64,000 nucleotides of DNA. Source: Exilibacterium sp. (GTDB lineage Bacteria; Pseudomonadota; Gammaproteobacteria; Pseudomonadales; Cellvibrionaceae). Of this stretch, positions 45,201 to 54,136 are shown in pieces. The position numbers and the translations under genes are program-made. The DNA is taken from the NCBI GenBank assembly GCA_028280195.1, contig JANQMH010000069.1, positions 18,985 to 82,984 of the forward strand. The letters run 5' to 3'. Below the pieces are notes generated by a model. That model did not search any database. It was given only the letters and a program-made list of their open reading frames with translations, and was not told the origin of the DNA. The stretch's first letter is position 1. Every line of letters starts with the position of its first letter.

Positions 45201-45586
45201 CCGCGCACTGCGCGCAGATCGTTGAGCAACGGCAGCACCATGGAGGGGTGATCGCGGCGCGTGTGCTTTACCTGCTCGAGGTAGACCGGCAGCTGCAGAA
45301 TCGCCCGCATCAGCACCTCCTGTGCTTCGGTCTCGTTGTTGACGGTGTTGTTCATCAGCGCCTGAGCGAGGTTTTCCATTTCCTCAGCCAGCAGCGCCGC
45401 GCCAAAAAACTCCACCATCTGCAGACTGCCGTGCACCTGGTGGATGTGGGTCAGGCAAAAGCGGATACGCGTCGAGTCGTTTTGATCTTCGACATAGGCC
45501 TCGAGTGCCTGCCGAGCTTGAGTCAGTGTTTCCCCAATCTCACCAATTACCCAATCGAGTGCTGCGTAATTGCGATTCTCTCCCAT
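39296..45586 (-). CDS. chpA: hybrid chemosensory histidine kinase ChpA
   Basis: 2096 aa, the central kinase of the Pil-Chp system. Several Hpt domains: an N-terminal one with HIHQVHGSLQ (about residue 47), then canonical ones AFHTLKGSGRM (about 705), ALHTLKGSAHMA (about 875) and ALHTFKGGARLAG (about 1319). After a Pro/Ala-rich linker come the dimerisation helices (about 1500-1620), the ATPase with HMLRNAVDHGIEPG (about 1680) and GRGVGMD, a CheW domain (about 1815-1955) and a C-terminal receiver with LLDIEMPRMDGF (Asp about 2024). Pseudomonas ChpA is longer (about 2470) with more phosphotransfer sites. Acidic Glu/Val/Ala repeats lie at about 1170-1195. Confidence 0.96.
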   Translation of the reverse strand: MGENRNYAALDWVIGEIGETLTQARQALEAYVEDQNDSTRIRFCLTHIHQVHGSLQMVEFFGAALLAEEMENLAQALMNNTVNNETEAQEVLMRAILQLPVYLEQVKHTRRDHPSMVLPLLNDLRAVRGESLLTETKLFAPDLKAARRVSGERQAIARDAKQFLSVVKKLRQMYQYAAAGVIRNVNPEDNLAYLNKVFARLYQLTQGTARQPLWDIALALGDGLTNDAIEASVSVKNLLRQLDREIKVLALKGLPSLDEFSNDELIKNILYYIARAPGKGKHIQRVKKRYNLQEALPESEEAAGESEELMAAPDPDAVRSVVAALKDELDAIKHSLDVVLSGDDDGRALAEALPIFKRVADTMAVMGIGRLRKQVLALGSRLQEAADNQSISQDLLMRIAGEIIEIEHTLEALAAGAGKAGKADAGHRDIHIDRAQESVLRESRNGLEQAKDAIIEYIASQWDRDHLVNVPKLLNEIRGGLEMVPLPRPARILEACARYIQEQLLEQKHTPEWSTLDTLADAIASVEYYLERLSGDQDEDNELLLGVAEESVEALGYGVESPGEAVPEAAPASEPPPAAAEVAGDDADFSPGPVSEQVEQQPAPAPVSAEVIQFSDRVDGGRLEADSGSADTPHTPDPLHTSQAPDTGAGQVAATAEEDDTGSDVDDEILEIFVEEAGEVLATINEFFPVWIDGFNNEEALTEVRRAFHTLKGSGRMVEANDIGELAWAIENMLNRVIDATIEPNQYLVGLIDRVRQLLPAMVDAFSRKTDNPYPAETKQYMDWGEQLARGATPAELAAQVDSQGAVVEGFVPPAQAAAEAAVEPEDEDADSETVLWEIFGSEAITHLQTVQSYIDDMTLAAPLYTPPSDTMQRALHTLKGSAHMADVMPIAQLATPLERFVKELRTYQVSIDDDILQLLKDGVSYTREALTQIEQGQTVEIQRLPQYVARIAELKELSVGHLIRQKEATAADSKKVDPHLLSIFMAEDMNLLLDADKVLQRWLKTALDSHELLSLIAELQTLEKGAGQANLPPMAGLSEYLRNVYELLQSDSHYDNESVFSLLSEGHECLLDMVDAVAAGQNLAEIPAELAAQFDLLLASAAPQPSQPLEELPGIEVELQPQEMPELLPVDSADIPAIADAVEAQPLEYDLAEPLPNAPDENATTAEMPVVEVEAEVEAEVEAEVEVEAEPGVEIAAETGTQAGTDAQPAGIFAESLDLDEQATDIEVEETAQSFDVETEPVSAPEAAQPPAEVVSEVTGAHVDTPLEDEDGDDIDVEILEIFTEEADELLEEIDEAIHEWQEDWDNRASVEELKRALHTFKGGARLAGLMGIGELAHEFETFLIDLGGRAPADMNFFDRIHGYQDRLLRSTEKVKGRLAGHLPEGLQEVMVAQAQESSTDTEQPAPEAQQPAATGQPGDTAAEHNLQDLDDSTGEAGKSGSAAILPFAPKRQPLQSVPPAPAAAEMPSPPATASASSPMAARRSGPQEMVKVSSELLEELVNLAGETSISRGRMETQVSELGFAIEEMESTIQRLQEQLRRLDIETEAQILFRQEQMAEHEEFDPLEMDRYSQLQHLSRALIESASDLMDLKSTLTDKTRDTETLLLQQARINTDLQEGLMRSRMVPFSRLVPRLRRIVRQVAAELGKQVTFELDNVEGELDRSVLERMVAPLEHMLRNAVDHGIEPGRDRLNAGKPEAGRIVLSLGREGGDVLIRLADDGKGVDLDKVREKAIERGLMRADAKLSNHDILQFILHAGFSTADKVTQISGRGVGMDVVHSEIKQLGGSMFIDSTPGAGSEFVVRLPFTVSVNRALMVEIGDDRYAIPLNTIEGIVRVSPFELEHYYQDEHARFEYAGENYQVRYLGTLLKSDASPKLEGQALPLPVVLVRTAENAVAFQVDSLLGSREIVVKSLGQQFSAVLGLSGATVMGDGSVVVILDLHAMIRQQAALASIAMPVLQKDVPAEDEQDLQTVMVVDDSVTVRKVTSRFLEREGYNVVTAKDGADALRQLQDNIPELMLLDIEMPRMDGFEVAKNVRSSSRLKHVPIIMITSRTGEKHRDRALSLGVQKYMGKPYQEDALLENIRELIGAEED
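42012..42072. repeat. short tandem repeat inside chpA encoding an acidic E-V-E-A linker
   Basis: The plus strand shows repeats of about 12 bases (CCTCTGCCTCAA) in a row. They encode VEAEVEAEVEAEV between Hpt domains. Such repeats can change in copy number without breaking the frame. Confidence 0.65.
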
Positions 45587-45644
45587 ACCGGAGGTTCCTC
45601 GTTATGCTTTTGTTCTGCACTTGGCCGCAAAGCGGTTCATTGCA

Positions 45645-46493
45645 TCAACAGCGGACATACGCCTGTATGTGGTTATCCCTAACCCGCTGCATGTGTTGAT
45701 GTTCCCAGTCGACCACTTCACCGAGGCCAATAACCAGCGTACCGCCCGGTTTCAGCCGTTCGACAAAGCCATTCAGTACTTCCCGCCGCCGCCAGCGGCG
45801 AAAGTAGATCAACAGGTTCTGGCAAAAAATCACGTCCATTTTTACAACAGGCATATCGGCAATCTGCAACACATTGCCCTGGCTGAAGCAAACCCTGTCC
45901 CTTAACTCCGCATTGATGCGGTAGCACCCATCCTCGGTTGTACGGAAATAACGCTGCCGCTCTTGCGGCTTCATCGACTCCAGTTTGCGCGCCGGGAACT
46001 CACCTTTGCGCGCCCGGCTCAGCGCCGGCTTGCTGATATCGGTGGCGGTGATGCCGTAATAGGGCTCCAACACCGCCAGTTCGAAGCAATCGTTGACCAC
46101 CATCGCCAGCGAGTAGGGCTCTTCTCCCGTGGCGCAACCGACGCTCCAGACATCGAAACTCTGCGACAGGCTGCGGTTGTTGATACGCTGTTGCAGCAGG
46201 TCGCGCACATACTCAACGGAAGGCCGGTGGCGAAAAAAGCTGGTCTCCTTCACCACCAGCCGGTCCACCAGCATGGACCATTCCACCACACCCTCAACGC
46301 CGCGCATTACCTCTTCGAGGTAGCGGCCGCAGTCCTCATAGCCCAATTCGCGCATGCGAATGGCAATCTGTGTCTGCAGAAACGCCCGCTGGCGCTCCGC
46401 CAGCTGTATGCCCGTGCGCTCTTCCAGCAATTTGCTCCACTGCGCAAACTGCTGGTCGGACAGTTCCGGCAAGGCTCGTAAAGACCACACCAT
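45645..46493 (-). CDS. pilK: chemoreceptor methyltransferase PilK (CheR-like)
   Basis: 282 aa. N-terminal helical CheR domain (FAQWSKLLEERTGIQLAERQ) and C-terminal SAM-binding domain with VVKETSFFRHRPS, WSVGCATGEEPYSLAM (SAM motif I, about residue 118) and FCQNLLIYF. Methylates glutamates of the receptor PilJ, opposing ChpB. Lies between pilJ and chpA in the cluster; 40 bases after pilJ. Confidence 0.95.
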   Translation of the reverse strand: MVWSLRALPELSDQQFAQWSKLLEERTGIQLAERQRAFLQTQIAIRMRELGYEDCGRYLEEVMRGVEGVVEWSMLVDRLVVKETSFFRHRPSVEYVRDLLQQRINNRSLSQSFDVWSVGCATGEEPYSLAMVVNDCFELAVLEPYYGITATDISKPALSRARKGEFPARKLESMKPQERQRYFRTTEDGCYRINAELRDRVCFSQGNVLQIADMPVVKMDVIFCQNLLIYFRRWRRREVLNGFVERLKPGGTLVIGLGEVVDWEHQHMQRVRDNHIQAYVRC

Positions 46494-46533
46494 CAGGTCG
46501 CTGTCACTTCACTCTCCACCCGCCAGTGCGCAA

Positions 46534-48777
46534 TCAGGCAATAGCCTTGGACGAACCCCGGCCTGTATCAGGATCTAACAACAGCTCGTCGCTTTCCTGC
46601 AGAACCTCCGGCACTTCGGCATCGAGATTCGCGTCAAACTCGTCGTCAAGGCTCAGGTCCACCGCATCGTCGAGCACCTCTACCGGCTCTTCCTGCATCT
46701 GCTGGGCCACTACCGGTATGTCGTCTTCGCTCACCGCCGGGTACTGGCCGGTCTGCTCGATCTCTTCCGGCAGTTTGAAGCCGGCTACGGACTCGCGCAG
46801 GTCGAGGGCCATATCCGCCAGGTTACCGATCGAGGTGGCGGTGGCACCGGTACCCGAGGAAGTCTGGGAGGTAATTTCCTGGATCACGTTCATCGTATTG
46901 GAGATATGGCCGGCAGAGGAGGCCTGCTGGCGGGCGGCGTTGGAGATGTTCTGAATCAACTCCGCCAGACTCGACGATACATTCTCGATCTCTTCCAGCG
47001 CCACACCCGCGTCCTGGGCCAGGCGGGCACCGCGCACCACTTCGGCGGTGGTCTGCTCCATCGAGATAACCGCTTCGTTGGTATCGTTCTGAATGGTTTT
47101 TACCAGCGCCTCGATCTGCTTGGTGGCCGCTGCCGAGCGTTCCGCAAGGCGCTGCACCTCATCCGCAACCACCGCGAAGCCGCGGCCCGCGTCACCGGCC
47201 ATGGAGGCCTGGATCGCGGCGTTCAAGGCGAGAATGTTGGTCTGGTCGGCAATGTCGTTAATCAGGCTCACGATATCACCAATTTCCTGCGAGGATTCAC
47301 CGAGGCGCTTGATGCGCTTGGAGGTGTCCTGAATCTGCTCGCGGATGGTGTCCATACCGTTGATGGTATTCTGCACCACTTTGGCGCCGTTGTTGGCAAT
47401 CGATACCGAGCGCTCGGCCACCGAGGTGGACTCGGCGGCGTTGGCCGATACCTGGTCGATGGTCACCGCCATCTCGTTGACCGCCGCCGAGGCGCCGGCA
47501 ATTTCCTGGGCCTGGTGCTCGGAGGCCTCGGCCAGATGCAGCGCTGTCTGCTGGGTGTCCTGGGCGGCGCCCGATACGTTCACCGCCGTTTCGTTGATGC
47601 GCGATACCAGGATTCTGAGCTGGTCGATGGTGTAGTTGATGGAGTCGGCGATGGCACCGGTAAAGTCCTCGGTTACCGTGGCGGCGGTGGTCAGGTCACC
47701 ATCCGCCAGGTCGGCCAGTTCGTCCAGCAGCCGCAGAATCGCATTCTGGTTGCGCTCGTTGGTTTCCGCAGTCTCGCGCAGTCGCTGGCGGGTATTGCCG
47801 TAGATCATAAAGCCGATTATCACGCCGAACACCACCGCAAAACCGGCCAGGAACAGGCTGACGGTGTTGTTGGGCATACGCACCGAGGCCTGCAGGGCGA
47901 TGCGGTCGGAGAGGCTGGTCAGGGCCTCCAGCAGTACCGGTGAATCGTCCAGCAGGTCGTTGGCGGCCTGGCGGGCTTTAAACAGCGCCGGCGAGGCTTC
48001 GAAGATTTCCCGCACCGAGGAGCTTACGAATTCGAACAGTTCGCTGATCTCGTTGAGGCTGGCAATGGCATCCGAGTCGGTTACCCGGGAGATGCTCATG
48101 GCGGCATCGCCGCCCTGCATACCCGCCAGCACTTTTCCGAACAGGTTGGCGTCGAGGTTGAACTGGTCGGCCGATTCGGTGGCATCGCTGCCGCCGACCA
48201 GCATTTTGTCCACATTTCGGCCGATGCGCTCGGCGCGCCACGACTGCATCTGCGCTACCGCCACCTGGTCGGCCGGGGCGTCGTTTTCCAACAGGATCTC
48301 AACGATATTGTTGTGTTCGGCCTGCAGTTCGGGCAGGGATTCATTCAGCGTGGTGGCAACATCGTTGAGGAAGATAATGGTGTCTTTGTTGGTAATAATG
48401 GTGTCGGCATCCCGCTTCACCCGCTGCCACACGCCCTCGTAACCGGCAAATTCCTCGGCCAATGCCTGGCGGGTGCTGGGATCACTGGCCCGCAGCCTGT
48501 CCCAGGTGGCGTTCATATTGCTCATCACCCCCTGCAGCTCGGCAAACGCCGCCTCGTTGCCCGAGGTGGCGTCCCGCGACAGCGAGGTCACGCGATAGGA
48601 CAATGCCCGCAGTTCCGCCGCCATCTGCAAGTACTGCTGATCGCGCCCGGCGTCCCTTTGCACCAGATAGATACTGGCCGCCAGTGCCACAAAACACAGT
48701 ACCAAGCCACCTACCAGCAAAGTCATGGTCGGGTTCGCCCGTATGGTGGCGAAGAGGTTCCTGGATTCAATTTTCAT
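46534..48777 (-). CDS. pilJ: methyl-accepting chemotaxis protein PilJ
   Basis: 747 aa inner-membrane receptor. First membrane segment [22 protein letters not shown] (about 19-40), a periplasmic part with PilJ-type helices (about 45-310), second segment near 312-333, a HAMP-like linker ([14 protein letters not shown]) and the signalling domain with the hairpin tip [15 protein letters not shown] (about 505). The C-terminal tail of about 75 residues is strongly acidic, making the protein longer than Pseudomonas PilJ (about 680). In Pseudomonas PilJ senses pilus/surface contact and drives ChpA. Confidence 0.95.
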   Translation of the reverse strand: MKIESRNLFATIRANPTMTLLVGGLVLCFVALAASIYLVQRDAGRDQQYLQMAAELRALSYRVTSLSRDATSGNEAAFAELQGVMSNMNATWDRLRASDPSTRQALAEEFAGYEGVWQRVKRDADTIITNKDTIIFLNDVATTLNESLPELQAEHNNIVEILLENDAPADQVAVAQMQSWRAERIGRNVDKMLVGGSDATESADQFNLDANLFGKVLAGMQGGDAAMSISRVTDSDAIASLNEISELFEFVSSSVREIFEASPALFKARQAANDLLDDSPVLLEALTSLSDRIALQASVRMPNNTVSLFLAGFAVVFGVIIGFMIYGNTRQRLRETAETNERNQNAILRLLDELADLADGDLTTAATVTEDFTGAIADSINYTIDQLRILVSRINETAVNVSGAAQDTQQTALHLAEASEHQAQEIAGASAAVNEMAVTIDQVSANAAESTSVAERSVSIANNGAKVVQNTINGMDTIREQIQDTSKRIKRLGESSQEIGDIVSLINDIADQTNILALNAAIQASMAGDAGRGFAVVADEVQRLAERSAAATKQIEALVKTIQNDTNEAVISMEQTTAEVVRGARLAQDAGVALEEIENVSSSLAELIQNISNAARQQASSAGHISNTMNVIQEITSQTSSGTGATATSIGNLADMALDLRESVAGFKLPEEIEQTGQYPAVSEDDIPVVAQQMQEEPVEVLDDAVDLSLDDEFDANLDAEVPEVLQESDELLLDPDTGRGSSKAIA

Positions 48778-48812
48778 GCTACGCTCCTGACCAACGTTGC
48801 GTTTTCTTTAGT

Positions 48813-49355
48813 TTAAGCCTTGGCCGCATTGACAAAGCGCGGATCCTCGGCCAGCTTGGCGGGGTTGAATACCCACCAGCGCTGTTCTCCCACACTGTAA
48901 CTGCCTGACACCAGCGACCGTAACTGCACATCCACTTCACCCAACTCGGCCGAGTAGCTGTCCACCGGAAAATGCTGCATGCCGAACACCTGATCGACGA
49001 TCAGCCCGCTGTAGAGGCCGGCGGCGTCGAGAATCAGCACCCGCTGCAGTTTGCGGTGCGCCTGCAGGCGGCCGCCGAAAAAACCGGCCAGATCGAACAG
49101 CGGCAACAGCCGCCCGCGAACATTGGCCACACCCCGCACCCAGGGCTGCACACCGGGCAGGTGGGTGTAGGACGGCACCTCGAGCATTTCCGAGACCACA
49201 CCCATGGGAGAGACAAACTGCATGTCTAACAGGGTAAAGCCGACACCGCTCCAGTGGGGCGTAATATCAACCTGGGCCGGCAGGCCCTTGGCGGCCCGCC
49301 GGGAGCGCTGGGCCAGCTCCACCAGCGCCTGAAAGGCGGCTTGCTGCTGCGCCAT
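48813..49355 (-). CDS. pilI: CheW-like adaptor PilI
   Basis: 180 aa with a single CheW domain: GVGFTLLDMQFVSPMGVVSEM, TSLPGVQPWVRGVANVRGRL-like VQPWVRGVANVRGRLLPLF and LILDAAGLYSGLIVDQVFGM. It couples the receptor PilJ to the kinase ChpA. Position between pilH and pilJ supports the name. Confidence 0.93.
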   Translation of the reverse strand: MAQQQAAFQALVELAQRSRRAAKGLPAQVDITPHWSGVGFTLLDMQFVSPMGVVSEMLEVPSYTHLPGVQPWVRGVANVRGRLLPLFDLAGFFGGRLQAHRKLQRVLILDAAGLYSGLIVDQVFGMQHFPVDSYSAELGEVDVQLRSLVSGSYSVGEQRWWVFNPAKLAEDPRFVNAAKA

Positions 49356-49452
49356 AAGTTACCCCTTTCCTCTTCTTTCCCGTGTCCGATCTTTCCCGTG
49401 TCCGACACCTGCTGCCTGCCACTCACTGCGCGTCCGCCGGCGGCGCCTGCTG

Positions 49453-49815
49453 TCAAGTCATGACTTCGGCAATGGTGTCGAGCAGTACTTTTTCCTCAAT
49501 GGGCTTGGTTAAATAAGCCTTGGCCCCCTGGCGCATACCCCACACCCGGTCGGTCTCCTGATCCTTGGTGGTAACGATAATCACCGGGATCTCGGCCGTT
49601 TCCTGGGCCTTGGTCAACTGGCGGGTAGCCTGGAAGCCGTTCAGACCCGGCATCACGATATCCATCAGCACCACCTCGGGCAGCTCCTTTTTCGCCAGGG
49701 CGACACCGCCCTCGCCGGTCTCCGCCGTCAATACGACGTGGCCGTTTTTTTCCAGCATGCTGGTTAACTTGTAGGTCTCTGTCGGAGAATCATCAACGAT
49801 CAGTACTCTGGCCAT
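49453..49815 (-). CDS. pilH: response regulator PilH
   Basis: 120 aa, a stand-alone receiver domain. Acidic pair in VLIVDDSPTE, phosphorylation Asp in VLMDIVMPGLNGF (about residue 52), Thr/Lys signals VIIVTTKDQ and YLTKPIEE. In Pseudomonas PilH favours pilus retraction or acts as a phosphate sink. Between pilG and pilI. The 97-base gap to pilI contains the word TCCCGTGTCCGA twice. Confidence 0.94.
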   Translation of the reverse strand: MARVLIVDDSPTETYKLTSMLEKNGHVVLTAETGEGGVALAKKELPEVVLMDIVMPGLNGFQATRQLTKAQETAEIPVIIVTTKDQETDRVWGMRQGAKAYLTKPIEEKVLLDTIAEVMT

Positions 49816-49867
49816 AGTTTCCTCTAAAACGCACTTACCTCAGTTGTTATTATGGGTTAGCTGTAAC

Positions 49868-50263
49868 CTACGATGCTTTTGCCTGTTTGACGTGAGCTTC
49901 TATGGCACCGAGAAGCTCGCTTTTGCTGAAGGGCTTGGTGAGATACTGGTCCGAACCGACAATACGACCTTTGGCTTTGTCAAATAAGCCGTCCTTGCTG
50001 GACAACATGATGACGGGCGTGGATTTGAATTCACTGTTGTTCTTAATCAGTGCACAGGTCTGATAGCCATCGAGTCGCGGCATCATGATATCCACAAAAA
50101 TAATGTCCGGCCGGGTGTCGGCAATCTTTGCCAGAGCATCAAAGCCATCCGTAGCTGTCACCACGGTGCAACCAGCTTTCTTGAGCAAGGTTTCGGCCGT
50201 GCGACGAATCGTTTTACTATCGTCAATCACCATTACCTTTAGACTTTCCAGCTTAACGTCCAT
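49868..50263 (-). CDS. pilG: response regulator PilG
   Basis: 131 aa receiver domain: VMVIDDSKTIRRTAETLL, IIFVDIMMPRLDGYQT (Asp about residue 58), PVIMLSSKDGLFDKAKG and YLTKPFSK. In Pseudomonas PilG promotes pilus extension and cAMP production via FimL/FimV. First gene of the minus-strand Pil-Chp cluster, divergent from gshB, as in Pseudomonas. Confidence 0.95.
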   Translation of the reverse strand: MDVKLESLKVMVIDDSKTIRRTAETLLKKAGCTVVTATDGFDALAKIADTRPDIIFVDIMMPRLDGYQTCALIKNNSEFKSTPVIMLSSKDGLFDKAKGRIVGSDQYLTKPFSKSELLGAIEAHVKQAKAS

Positions 50264-50614
50264 CTCTAGTGACCTTCGTCTCTTTTATCGCTTTTTGTTA
50301 GCTTTTTTGCCATTTATATAAAGTCTTTACATGCAAAAACCGCGCGAGCTTAATTTTTTAACACAGTTCTCAGGTTTAATCCATAAGCATCTGAATAAAA
50401 GGAGAATCTCATTTTTACAGGAGATGATTTCTGTGCGTAAATTGGCATTTCACTGCACGGATAAACGCGCCAGATCGGCCGCTGTGGCAAAGGCCGAAAA
50501 AAAGTGCTCCAGAGGCTGTCCGCGCCGCTTGAAAATGACGTTGAGCGGGGTTCACCAATGCCGTAAGCTTGCTGCGCATATTCACTTTTAATGGCCTGCC
50601 GGCGGGACAGTTTT
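50264..50614. other. 351-base divergent region between pilG and gshB
   Basis: No gene is supported. It should carry the promoter of the Pil-Chp operon (minus) and of gshB (plus). No clear operator symmetry was noticed. Confidence 0.5.
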
Positions 50615-51565
50615 ATGGGTGTTTCCCTCGGGGTGGTAATGGACCCCATCGCTTCGATCAATTTCAAAAAAGACTCAACCCTGGCACTGCTGTTGGCGGC
50701 ACAGGCAAAGGGCTGGCAACTGCACTACATGGAACAGGCCGATCTCTACCTCGAGCAGGGTGTGGCCATGGCCTCCACCCGGGCGCTGGCAGTCTGCGAC
50801 AACGCCGAGCGCTGGTTTGAGCTGCAGCCGGCAGTCGGCACCAGGCTCGGCGATCTCGACGTTATTCTGATGCGCAAGGACCCGCCATTCGACAGCGAAT
50901 ACGTCTACAGCACCTATGTACTGGAGGCGGCCCAGGACCAGGGGGCGATGGTAGTCAACGACCCGCAGAGCCTGCGCGACTGCAACGAAAAAGTCTTTGC
51001 CACCCGCTTCCCGGCGTGCTGCCCGCCGGTACTGGTGAGCCGCAATACCGAACAGCTGCGCCAGTTTCACGCCAGCCATCGCGATGTCATCTACAAACCG
51101 CTCGACGGCATGGGCGGCAGCGGTATTTTCCGCTGCGGCCCTCGAGATCCTAATATCGGCGTCATTTTGGAAACCTTGACCCGCCACGGCCGCGAAACGA
51201 TTATGGCGCAGCGCTACATCCCGGAGATTACCCGGGGGGACAAGCGCATACTGATCGTCGACGGCGAGCCGGTGCCCTATTGCCTGGCGCGTATTCCGGC
51301 CGCTGGTGAAACCCGCGGCAACCTGGCAGCCGGCGCCCGCGGCCAGCCCCAGCCGCTGACCGACCGGGACCGCTGGATTGTGTCACAGGTCGCACCGACC
51401 CTGAGGGCAAAAGGGTTACTCTTTGTCGGCCTGGATGTCATTGGGGACTATCTCACGGAAATCAATGTGACCAGCCCCACCTGTGTCAGAGAAATAGACA
51501 GCGCCTATGACACCGCCATCGGCAGCCGGCTGATGGACGCCATAGAGACGCGGCTGCAGGCCTGA
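50615..51565 (+). CDS. gshB: glutathione synthetase
   Basis: Joins gamma-glutamylcysteine and glycine using ATP. 316 aa from the ATG at 50615, giving MGVSLGVVMDPIASINFKKD, the normal family start; the longer frame from 50591 adds 8 residues. ATP-grasp features: DPPFDSEYVYSTY, VIYKPLDGMGGSGIFR (about residue 155), AQRYIPEITRGDKRILIVDG and FVGLDVIGDYLTEINVTSPT at the end. Followed after 29 bases by tonB. Confidence 0.97.
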   Translation: MGVSLGVVMDPIASINFKKDSTLALLLAAQAKGWQLHYMEQADLYLEQGVAMASTRALAVCDNAERWFELQPAVGTRLGDLDVILMRKDPPFDSEYVYSTYVLEAAQDQGAMVVNDPQSLRDCNEKVFATRFPACCPPVLVSRNTEQLRQFHASHRDVIYKPLDGMGGSGIFRCGPRDPNIGVILETLTRHGRETIMAQRYIPEITRGDKRILIVDGEPVPYCLARIPAAGETRGNLAAGARGQPQPLTDRDRWIVSQVAPTLRAKGLLFVGLDVIGDYLTEINVTSPTCVREIDSAYDTAIGSRLMDAIETRLQA

Positions 51566-51594
51566 GGCGCCGCCGCATTGAGCCGAGACCAGCA

Positions 51595-52473
51595 ATGACC
51601 ACCGCCGCCCAACCGGTAGACACCGCAGACCGCCTCAGCTTTACCTTATTCGTCGCCCTGGCGCTGCATGCATTATTGATTTTAGGCGTCACCTTCTCGA
51701 TCGACCCTCCCGATAAAGTCGCCCCGACACTCAATATCACCCTGGCTACCCACAAAAGCCAGGCGGCCCCCGAGAATGCCGACTACCTGGCCCAGTTCAA
51801 TCAGGAAGCCAGCGGCACCCTGGAAAAGGCCGAGCAGCTGACCAGCGAACAGCAGGCACAGATCTCCGACACCGAGATCCGCGATATCAATCCACAGCCG
51901 CAGCTGCGGGCCTCGACACCGGTACTGCGCACCATGGAGGTCGTCGACAGCAGCGGCCGCAACCCGCGCAAAGTGGCGGAAAACATTGATCCGCAGGAGC
52001 AGCAGGAGGTAGAAATACGCGACGGAGAGCAGGTCGACCAGCTGCAGATCAGCGCCGAAATTGCCAGCCTGCGGGCCAAGCTCGACCAGCAGCGCCAGCA
52101 GTACGCCAAAAAGCCGCGCGTGCGCCGTATCACTTCGGTGGCCACCAAGGCCTCCTACGACGCCGAATACCTGCACAAGTGGAGTAACAAAGTGGAGTTT
52201 GTCGGCAACCGCAACTACCCGCAGGAGGCGCTGAAAAACAACCTCTTCGGCAACCTGCGGCTGGCGGCGGTGATCCTGCCCAACGGCACCATCGAGCGGG
52301 TGGAAATCCTCAAATCCTCCGGCCACCGCATCCTCGATGATGCCGCCCGGCAGATCGTACAACTGGCCTCGCCCTTCGCCCCCTTCCCGCCGGAAATCCG
52401 CCAGCAGGCCGATCAGTTGGAAATCATTCGCACCTGGCACTTCGAAATCACCGGCGTCAGCACGACCAACTAG
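51595..52473 (+). CDS. tonB: TonB-family energy transducer
   Basis: 292 aa. One N-terminal membrane anchor (about 15-36, FTLFVALALHALLILGVTF), a long polar periplasmic linker rich in Gln/Glu instead of the usual Pro-Lys repeats, and a C-terminal TonB domain (about 205-285: NYPQEALKNNLFGNLRLAAV, GTIERVEILKSSGHRILDDAA). It matches the TonB3-type gene found at this place beside pilGHIJK in Pseudomonas, reported there to affect twitching. It may serve the two TonB receptors in the window, but other TonB genes may exist. Confidence 0.9.
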   Translation: MTTAAQPVDTADRLSFTLFVALALHALLILGVTFSIDPPDKVAPTLNITLATHKSQAAPENADYLAQFNQEASGTLEKAEQLTSEQQAQISDTEIRDINPQPQLRASTPVLRTMEVVDSSGRNPRKVAENIDPQEQQEVEIRDGEQVDQLQISAEIASLRAKLDQQRQQYAKKPRVRRITSVATKASYDAEYLHKWSNKVEFVGNRNYPQEALKNNLFGNLRLAAVILPNGTIERVEILKSSGHRILDDAARQIVQLASPFAPFPPEIRQQADQLEIIRTWHFEITGVSTTN

Positions 52474-52477
52474 CGCA

Positions 52478-52494
52478 GACAGCTTACAGCTGTC
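52478..52494. repeat. short palindrome GACAGCTTACAGCTGTC
   Basis: GACAGC and GCTGTC flank TTACA, directly after tonB. The same words recur in the inverted repeat at 60954-61020. Confidence 0.55.
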
Positions 52495-52615
52495 AGCTCA
52501 GTGAATCCCCATATAGCCCTTGTTTTCCGCGCTTGAACCCCCAATACTACCAACATGTATCAGCCATATACTTATCCACACGGCAAGTCGAACGGTATGT
52601 CGGGGTTATCTAGCC

Positions 52616-53212
52616 ATGGGACGTAAAGCAGACCAGATAGAACAGAACGATCTAACCCAGGGCAGCAGCCTGCGCAACCATTTCCTGGTGGCGATGCCGA
52701 GTCTGAAGGACCCGATTTTCGCCCATACGATTACCTATATTTGCGATCACACCGCCGATGGCGCCATGGGTATCGTGATAAACCACCCGCTGAACCTGTC
52801 CCTCGGCGAAATCTTCGAACAACTGCAGCTGCCCGACGATACCGAGGTGGGCCGCCAGTCGGTGCTGTCCGGCGGCCCGGTGCATATCGAGCGCGGTTTC
52901 GTGCTGCACTCCAGCGGCCCCAAGTTCGAGTCCACCATCCAGATTTCCCCCACCGTCAGCCTCACCGCATCGCGCGATATCATCGCCGCACTGGCGGAGA
53001 ACCGCGGCCCGGAATCGGCACTGGTCGCCCTCGGTTACGCCGGCTGGGGCGCCGGTCAGCTGGAGGCCGAGATTGCCGCCAATGCCTGGCTGACGGTGCC
53101 GGCCGACCACCATATCATCTTCGACACCCCGATCGAGCAGCGCTGGTCAGCGGCGGCGGCCAAGCTCGGTATCGACCTCAACCTGATATCCTCATCCGCC
53201 GGTCACGCCTGA
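52616..53212 (+). CDS. yqgE: YqgE/AlgH family protein (UPF0301)
   Basis: 198 aa from the ATG at 52616. Family marks: [54 protein letters not shown] and [18 protein letters not shown]. Related to AlgH; biochemical role not settled. It precedes ruvX by 7 bases, an association conserved in many proteobacteria. A frame open from 52520 adds 32 residues without support. Confidence 0.95.
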   Translation: MGRKADQIEQNDLTQGSSLRNHFLVAMPSLKDPIFAHTITYICDHTADGAMGIVINHPLNLSLGEIFEQLQLPDDTEVGRQSVLSGGPVHIERGFVLHSSGPKFESTIQISPTVSLTASRDIIAALAENRGPESALVALGYAGWGAGQLEAEIAANAWLTVPADHHIIFDTPIEQRWSAAAAKLGIDLNLISSSAGHA

Positions 53213-53219
53213 TCGATCG

Positions 53220-53639
53220 GTGCCGCAAACCATTCTGGCGTTTGATTACGGCACCGCAACTATCGGTGTCGCCGCCGGTCAGACACTGACCGCCACGGCA
53301 GCAGAACTGGCGCCGCTCAAAGCCCGCGACGGCATCCCCGACTGGAAGCAGATAGAGCGCCTGTTGCACGAATGGCGGCCGGCGCTGCTGGTTGTCGGCC
53401 TGCCGCTGAATATGGACGGCAGCGAAAGCGAACTGGCTGCGCGCGCACGCAAGTTTGCCCGGCGCCTGCACGGGCGTTTCGGTGTCGGCGTGAAAATGAT
53501 GGACGAGCGGCTGTCCACTTTCGAGGCCAAACAGATAGCGGCCGAGCGGGGGCAGCGCGGCAACTATGCCGCACAACCGGTCGATTCCATTGCAGCGCGG
53601 TTGATTCTGGAGAGTTGGCTGGGCCGGGACTCGGGCTAG
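53220..53639 (+). CDS. ruvX: RuvX/YqgF, Holliday junction resolvase-like nuclease of rRNA processing
   Basis: 139 aa, RNase H fold: [17 protein letters not shown] at the start (metal-binding Asp), [15 protein letters not shown] (about residue 58), [12 protein letters not shown] (about 95) and the final [14 protein letters not shown]. Starts at a GTG 7 bases after yqgE. The family processes the 5' end of pre-16S rRNA in E. coli. In Pseudomonas pyrR-pyrB-pyrC follow here; they are absent in this window. Confidence 0.95.
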   Translation: MPQTILAFDYGTATIGVAAGQTLTATAAELAPLKARDGIPDWKQIERLLHEWRPALLVVGLPLNMDGSESELAARARKFARRLHGRFGVGVKMMDERLSTFEAKQIAAERGQRGNYAAQPVDSIAARLILESWLGRDSG

Positions 53640-53707
53640 TATTACGCCAGAGGCTCTGGCTCAAGTAGTAAAGCGGCACACAGATCTGTCAGAGCGATGC
53701 GCCAGCC

Positions 53708-54136
53708 TCAATCGTATTCAAGGCGTTTGCCCAGGCCGACAACATTGTCATTGCTATAGCCAATGGCGGCATAAAACGACAGCACATCGGTGTTGGCAGT
53801 GCGAACCTGTAAATTGATTTTGGGGCAGCCCCTGCTCTTCAAGCGATCTTCTATGGCTTGCATGAGCCTCTGACCGTAGCCTTTGCGTTGCTGCTCCGGT
53901 TTGACTGCCAGGTAGTTGATCCAGCCGCGATGACCTTCGTAGCCGCCCATCACGGTAGCAATCAGTTCAGTTCCATTGTTAGACATGCAGCTACCGACGA
54001 GAAACAGATCGCGGTCGATTTTCAGCTTTCTTTCTATATCCTTGGCCGGATCATTTTGCGGTGTAAGCAAGCCGCATCGTCGCCACAGTGCGATGACCGC
54101 ATTTAGATCCTCTTCACTGTATGCCCGTATTTGCAT
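53708..54136 (-). CDS. GNAT acetyltransferase, YpeA-like
   Basis: 142 aa. MQIRAYSEEDLNAVIALWRR start, DLFLVGSCMSNNGTELIATV, then GWINYLAVKPEQQRKGYGQRLM with the acetyl-CoA loop QRKGYG (about residue 86) and INLQVRTANTDVLSFYAAIGY. This matches the YpeA group, whose substrate is not known. It lies between ruvX and pilU where Pseudomonas has pyrimidine genes. Confidence 0.92.
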   Translation of the reverse strand: MQIRAYSEEDLNAVIALWRRCGLLTPQNDPAKDIERKLKIDRDLFLVGSCMSNNGTELIATVMGGYEGHRGWINYLAVKPEQQRKGYGQRLMQAIEDRLKSRGCPKINLQVRTANTDVLSFYAAIGYSNDNVVGLGKRLEYD